Source: Tetracladium setigerum
Taxonomy: Eukaryota > Ascomycota > Leotiomycetes > Helotiales
Assembly (NCBI GenBank): GCA_031472005.1
Contig: PZJY01000008.1
Location: forward strand, 1,798,001-1,862,000
Reading direction: 5' to 3'
Length of the DNA: 64,000 bases
Part shown: in pieces, positions 58,001 to 64,000 of the stretch
How the letters are laid out: every line of letters begins with the position of its first letter
How positions within the stretch are numbered: position 1 is the stretch's first letter
Notes under the pieces: model-generated
What the model was told of the DNA's origin: nothing
The model's database searches: none
What the model saw: only the letters and a program-made list of their open reading frames with translations
Translations under genes and position numbers: made by a program

Positions 58001-60252
58001 AAGGAGATTTTTAAGAGCGCCACACTTGGGAAAAGATCAGAAAGCCACATGGCGGACGGTCTACAAATTTCAGCGGATAGTCTAAATTCAGAAATGTAAC
58101 ATACCCCCTAACAAGTGAGGAATTAGCTAATCGTATTAGATGGGCAATTCGCAATTGCGGGTTATTGCTACTCCGAAGTTTGATTGATTGCTTATTTGGA
58201 ACCAGCGAGAGCAAACAGATCACAGAAGCTGGATGGGACGGTAGATCTATCAAGCTTTCTTACGAAAAATACCCCGCTCTACCAGAATTATTGCTGAAGC
58301 TCCTCAGTACTGAAGTAAGCAATTCAGGTCAAGTTAACAAGCCTGTCATTGGAGCGGTGGAATCTGTCTTCCCAGCTCTTGATATCATTCGCCGCGCGGG
58401 TCCCCGGACAGCAACCGCGATGCGATTTTTGATCAAGTATGCAAGCACTTGGGGAGCAAAGTTTGGCATGTGCGCGAGATTGCTGCCCGAACCGTTTGCA
58501 CCCTGTTGATGCAGGATGGATGGCTTGCTGAGATCAGAAAGCTGATTGATTCCTGCCATACTTCAACAAACATGGCGCACGGAACGCTTACAGCTGTTCG
58601 ATTTTTCTTGGAAAGGCGACTGGAAGTGGATCCTCAGCCATTGAAAGGTATGTTACTTAAGTCTTCAAATATTTACTCCATGCTCATGGTCTGTATAGAT
58701 GCGCTGCCAACACTCTTAAATCTCCTTCCGCAATCCGAGGAGTTTTTAACTTTGGAGCGTGCCTCTTCTCAACTTCGTGCAGCTAAGATTGAACTCATCA
58801 ACACTTTATTCTTAGTTTTCAAAACCGGAGACAAGAAAGAGCAAGAAGCTGTGTGGTCAACAATCGATCCTTTATTCCAACAAAATGGAGTCCAAGAATT
58901 CAAAGAGTCATTTCAGAAAGAAGGTCTGGAAGCCCTTCTTCCTTTAGCAATGTTACGACGAGCAATATTCACTTCGAAACTCCGAGGTGACGACCTCGGA
59001 CCACAAAAGGTTCTCGAATTTGTAGCACAGAACAGCACAGATCTAACACTTGCTGCATTGGAAATACTGTCGCCAGAAACTACCGAGATCACGAAAGATA
59101 ACCTGTCACTCTCCGCAGCATCTTATCTCCTAGCGGTCCAGAATTCCTCTTCTTCTGAGGTCCGATCTGTCGCTGTCTCACATCTTGCGCAGTCTCTTGA
59201 CGTTGCTTTCGACAAAAATGTGGCTGGACATTTGAATATCTTGGCAGACATGCAAACACTCCCAACTTTACTGAAAGAGGGGAACTCAAGCCGAGATCTC
59301 ACCAATTCCACGATCCGAATCAGCGGATGGCTTCTGCTCGCTATTCAAGACGGGGCTATACACCTCCGTCAAGAGCGCATGGCATCTTGGGTGAAATGCT
59401 CACCACTGCAGGCGATGCCTATAAAGTACGCAATGCCCCTCAAAGCCCTATAGGTACAACGAGCTAATTCATTCAGGACTTTGACACTCGATTTGCAGCT
59501 GCATCAGCCTTACACTCTCTCTTTGCCATCTCCCAAATCCCATCCCACTTGCCACGAACTTCATGCTACCATCTCTTCTCGCTCTATATGACACCCTCAA
59601 CGATGACGATGACGAGATCCGTGATGTTGGCGCTAAGTCTGTCTCCTCCATTCTCAAGAAGCCACTCGTTCCGCTTGCTGCCAGAGAACTCTTTCCCAAA
59701 TGGCTGTCAGAATCGTTTGGAGGGAATCCGGGACTTGGTAGAAGCGCTGTTATGCGAATGACTGGTACTTTTGGGTCGGGGGCTGGTGAGGTGGGAGAAT
59801 TTCACCTCCTCTCCGCTGAATCACAACTTCTTGTCTCGCTGCAACAAGATAACGCACTTTTTGTAGAAGAAGAGCAAAACCTCTTTATAGACGAGGTACG
59901 CGAGGTGGAATTATGGTGTGGGGTCTTCAAATCCCTCACTTCCACTCTTGAAATCAAAGAGTCCCTACTTGACTGGACAATAAACGGTCTACATGCTCTC
60001 AATGAACACTCTCCAAAGAGAGATGGAGCGTTGGGATGGACGGCAAAACCAACTTCTTTTACGGTTTGTGTTATGGTTTTGAGATGTGCTGATGTGATCT
60101 TACAAACCAGCGAGGGGGGGGAGGAAGGGAATGCAAAGGTGCAGCAGATCAAGGACGAGTTGCAGAAAGTTGAGAAAATCGCAGAGTTACATCCTTTGCT
60201 TTTGACGAACGAGGAGGCTTTGACTTGGATCCCCTCACCGATAAAGGGATAG
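55040..60252 (+). CDS. THADA/Trm732-type protein (DUF2428), several apparent small losses
   Basis: Large helical-repeat protein; yeast Trm732 partners Trm7 for 2'-O-methylation of tRNA position 32. The gene runs from ATG 55040 through about ten exons to TAG 60250-60252, roughly 1600 residues. Conserved landmarks are STTRRSAGIPALVTGILSS and LSQVHAMNCLKEIFKSATLG (the DUF2428 core), RWAIRNCGLLLLRSLIDCLFG, KVWHVREIAARTVCTLL and YKDFDTRFAAASALHSLF. Three places are out of frame: the G4 run at 58451-58454 (before SKVWHVREIAA), about 59370-59377 (before HGILGEMLTTAGDAYK, not a homopolymer), and the C3 run at 59544-59546 (before LATNFMLPSLLALYDTLND). Each is restored by one base. Introns (about 45-65 nt) otherwise follow good consensus. 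Confidence 0.85.
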
Positions 60253-60806
60253 AATAAATATACCTAGCAAATGAGAATGATATGTCAGACTCTCCCGTCA
60301 GGAGTTGGTGTTAACAAATTCTCCCTTCAGAAATCGTTAGCGGTCTGTAATAGACATCATGGCCTTTGTATCGATGTGCCAAATAAAAGGAGAGCTAGAT
60401 TATTTCCTGTCCGAATAAAGGGAGTTATCTCATCTATTGTGTTAATCTGAAGTAGTTGTAGTTTGCTTTGCCTTAGAAATCTCTCATCCTATGTCCTGCT
60501 TCACGATTGATCCTTCACTGTATCCTAAAACGGCTGTGCCCATATCAAGTAGCGCATATCAATGTCAGAAGAATAACAACACTTCTCAGAGATATTCCTG
60601 ATCACCATCTTATTCCTTGGCATTGAAACTCCTATTAGTTCTGTTCAAAGGTGAAGTGAACTGCTCTGGGTAGATTTTAAATATCTTCGGCTCCTCATCT
60701 TCGTTCGATCTCACTTCCATAACCAATTTCTTTGACTTCAACCTTCTTCCTTCTCAACACCAGCATCCCCGCAGGGAATCTCATCAACCTGATCAAAATC
60801 AACAGA
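60253..60806. other. Intergenic region
   Basis: 3' flank of the Trm732-type gene and promoter of the next gene, with a CT-rich leader at about 60700-60760. No gene seen. The in-frame ATG at 60732 is upstream of the chosen start. Confidence 0.45.
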
Positions 60807-63778
60807 ATGGGATCTCTCTTTCCCCAGTATGGCGGAACCATCACCACTACAATCCTCACGACCATCACAGCCGGCAACAAAGATGATTCAGTCACGATAA
60901 AATACCCATGGCCTGCTCGGACAGCACCAATCCCTCACACAACCCTCATTCTGACCTCTACAGTCATCCCAAAGGTCTCTGGCGATGTGCCTCCTCCTGA
61001 GATAACTTGGACGGGTGTTCTACCCGTCTTGGTGCTAACGAAGGTTGAGGCTATTGTTGTTGACCAAGGTGGAAAGAAGACTTTAAATTCCGGGACTTTG
61101 TTGCAGACCAGATCGGCTCAAGGTGCTGCTACGGGTACGAGATCTATGGTTGGTTGTGAGTCTTTTCTTCCCCTCTTTCCTCTTCGACATGCTGCTTTAT
61201 AAATCTACTCCTTCAATTCTTCCTATCCACAAAACATACGGTTTTACCAGTTCTGACAAAACGATAAGCAACAGCACCAACTGCACCTGGTCTAGTAATC
61301 CCAATCAATGGGTGTCCAGGAGGATGGAACTGCTGGTCTCGACCACAACAGATCGGTACGATCGTCGGTGTTTCGGTTGTTGGCTCAGGTGTCTTATACC
61401 TACTCGTACTTCTCTGTTTTTACTCTGTGGCTCGCGGAAGGTTTGGTCCGAACCGAACCACCCGAATTCAGTCACACCGTCCTGATGATGACCTTGAGCT
61501 CGCTCCATACTCGAGCAACCACCGTGCTACTGCTGCTCCTTCGACCCCTGTGGCAAACTTGGATGATGCTGGTCTTGGGGGTCGATTCGCTACTATGTTA
61601 ACGTGGAATAGAGGAAAGGATTTGAACATTGAGAGCAGGCAACCTCCTGTTCGTATTGAGAAGAAGCGTGAGTTTATCCTGGATATGCCTCCAGTAAGTC
61701 ACCGTCACTCAGCCATGATTTTCAAACTATAGCTCATTTCTCTCAGCAATTGGGTCATCTAGAACTCAACTACAACACTGGCCCAACATCCTCTCAAACT
61801 TCCATCGATATTAGCAGCCCTGGGAGAGGAGTCCCCCAGTAACCGGTTACGCTGCTACCGTCGAATCAGAGACAGTAAACAACGCAGTCCATACCCCAGC
61901 ACCACGATCTGTTTCCGGCCCTGCAACATACCAAGCTGGCAGTGGAACTTACGCAAAAAGATGGGCAGCCATGAAAGAGCGCGAAGACGCCAAAGACGCA
62001 GCACGTGCTAAAGCCCAAGTTGAATACAATGAAGGTCATGAGAATAGAGGTCGAGGCTCATCTCGTCGGAGAGAGAGATCTGCAGATTATGAACGACGAG
62101 GCGATCGATTGCGTAAGGAGAGTCCATTCGGGCGAGCGGAGGAGCGGGAGGAGAAAGCTCGTGATTCTGCTTCAGTGCTGAGATCGAAGTTGAGATCGAG
62201 AAGGGCTAGTCGTGCTTCTTCGCCTGAATTCAACTATCCAAGCAACGTTGGTACTCTTGGTCGTAAGATTGCTGATGAGGATCGCGGTAGGAGTAGAACT
62301 CCAAGTGAGAATCGCAATTCAAGCAGGTATAGAAGTGGGCGGAAGAAAGGCTTCCTTGCTGATCGATTGCATACGAAGACTGTTAGTCACTATGAGCTTG
62401 AATTTGGAGAGCTCGGGGCTGAGGATGGAAAGGGGATGAGCAAGGTTAAGAGCGGGTATTTTTTCCTCCTGGGTTCGCTGTGATGTCTTCAAGAGCTCAC
62501 AATTTCTAGCACATCATCTCGCCGAAAATCTTCCACCAAAGCTAAACCAGCTGAAAGAATTATAGTGGCTGACGAGCCTCAAAATCCGTTCGACACTCCC
62601 GAGAACAGCGAAGTGTCCAGTCAGATCAAGAGGCCGAAGTCAAAGAGTCGTGATCACAGGTATGAATTCCCTCCCATTTTGATTTCTGATTTTCTGACAA
62701 TGACACAGTCTTTCGAGGAAGAGATCTGGAAAGGATAAGCATCGAAGGTCTCATGACAACAAGGGTCGCCACGCTGGCAGAGACGAATTCAGCAGATACG
62801 GCGAGAAGACAGGTCATAACTCTGCAAGGTATGCCATCCCAATTACCCTACAGCGATCGATACTCATGTAATCCAGCACGACTAGAGATAGAAGTCGAAA
62901 TATTGAGCAATCCAAACGAGCTGAAAAACCACGATCCAAGCTTTGGGATCTCCTCCCTCTCGCATTTCAAGCTGCCGAGGTTATAAATGAAGCAAAGCTC
63001 AATAAAGAGGACAAGTCCCGCAGGTGAAGAATTTCCACAACCTCTCCCAAGAAAATAAGCCACTAACATGAATACAGCAATAAAGATGACCGAAAACAAC
63101 GCATCCGCCGTCGAGATCGTAGAAATACAAATCCAGCAACCCCGCAACAGAGCCAACTCAACCACAACGTGCGAAGCTCCAACACAACGCTACAACTCGC
63201 GATCAAATTACTCATGATCAACCTAGAGAAGGTACCAATCAGCAATCTCAGCAAGAGTTTCTTGTCCAAGATAACAAAACCCCAACTTCCACTTCCCGTG
63301 AACGACAATGCCAAAGCCGACGCGAGAGTGACGATTGGAAGCACGATACTGCGTTGAATAATACCGGCTACGTACCTCAATCACCACCCAGCTCCACTGA
63401 TGAACAACCCCAGCTCTCCCCAGCCGAGAAAATCACAGCTAACATTAAAGCTGCTCGCGTACCGAGTAACGCTAGAATGACAGGCAACGAGAAGGGTTCG
63501 CCGTTTCGTGATCTTAGTCCTGGACATCGCGAGGAAAGCTATTTTTCGAGAAGAGACTCTCATAGACTTTCACGCAAGCATGTTCGTGTTGCGGGTAGTC
63601 GTGGAAGACGATATAATGAGCTCAGTGCCGATGGGATGGTCGGTGGAGGGCTGCCAGTAAGAAAAGTGTTGAACGTGGACGTGAGAGTCGTGGTCATAGC
63701 CTGAAGAGGGGCGATAGTATTGATATGATTGATGATACTTGGGCCGAGAATGAGTGGGAGCAGATGTTGAAGATTTGA
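60807..63778 (+). CDS. Single-pass membrane protein with long Arg/Ser-rich cytosolic tail
   Basis: No family recognised. The start at 60807 gives a Thr-rich outer part (GGTITTTILTTITAGNKDDS, PHTTLILTSTVIPK). After an intron a Cys-containing stretch INGCPGGWNCWSRPQQ leads into one membrane segment, TIVGVSVVGSGVLYLLVLLC, then a basic stop-transfer (ARGRFGPNRTTR). The tail is very long and rich in Arg, Ser and Asp/Glu (RSADYERRGDRLRKESPFGR, RSRTPSENRNSSRYRSGRKK), split by several introns. Losses of one base are inferred at C5 61833-61837, C4 63140-63143 and G3 63633-63635. They restore VPPVTGYAATVESETVNN, ATPATEPTQPQRAKLQHN and DGDGRWRAASKKSVERGR, and an ending TWAENEWEQMLKI with TGA at 63776-63778. 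Wall-sensor-like topology is a guess. Confidence 0.65.
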
Positions 63779-64000
63779 AAATGCTGTCGATGAAAGAGTT
63801 GGCTGCATGGATATGACTAGTGGAGATGGGATGGAGTCAGAACGACTGACTTTGCATTTACGCTGCCTGTGCTGGCGATGTTCACAAAGGTTGGGCAGAA
63901 CCTTTATTGTAAATCTCTCAGGCTTTGAGACGAATCATTTGCTGGATTGTTGGGTGGATGGAGTGGTCTTGGGCGGACAATTCATTAATGTTGGGTGAGC
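63779..64000. other. Right edge of the window
   Basis: 222 nt after the last stop codon. The short plus frame here has no recognisable content. Confidence 0.4.

Overview
The window is nuclear DNA of a filamentous ascomycete (Pezizomycotina). Genes carry short introns of about 45-100 nt with GT..AG ends and CTAAC-like branch points. The gene families are typical of the group: a JEN-type carboxylate transporter, an AA9 polysaccharide monooxygenase, a CarO-like opsin, a fungal terpene synthase and a PTH11-type membrane protein. A Leotiomycetes-like lineage is a guess from general feel only; no marker gene settles it.

Layout. 1-14.5 kb: an unknown membrane-anchored protein (partial), a JEN monocarboxylate permease, a UDP-glucose:sterol-type glucosyltransferase, tafazzin, a NOSIP-like U-box protein and a proton-pump-type rhodopsin. 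14.5-25 kb: an intron-containing tRNA-Ala(AGC), a sugar-porter transporter, an FtsJ-fold methyltransferase, a class I terpene synthase and a secreted M28 aminopeptidase. 25-36 kb: a gene-poor stretch, the AA9 monooxygenase, two unrecognised conserved-looking proteins and an SGNH esterase. 36-47 kb: sparse; an APC-type permease and a PiT phosphate transporter. 47-64 kb: a PTH11/rhodopsin-domain membrane protein, a Pro/Gly-rich protein, an unrecognised protein, TIM23, a THADA/Trm732-type protein (head to head with TIM23) and a single-pass membrane protein with a long Arg/Ser-rich tail.

The genes do not form one pathway. Loosely, the monooxygenase, SGNH esterase, aminopeptidase, sugar and carboxylate transporters and phosphate transporter fit a saprotrophic or plant-associated lifestyle. 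Tafazzin, TIM23, NOSIP, Trm732 and tRNA-Ala are housekeeping.

The most important thing for a user of this sequence is that at least nine gene models are broken by small losses, mostly a single base inside a G or C run. In seven genes whose exons I mapped fully, adding back exactly one base makes the total coding length divisible by three. The losses hit essential genes such as TIM23. I read this as base-calling error in the assembly rather than decay, so many automatic gene calls here will be truncated or split. No virus-like, transposon or CRISPR sequence was recognised.
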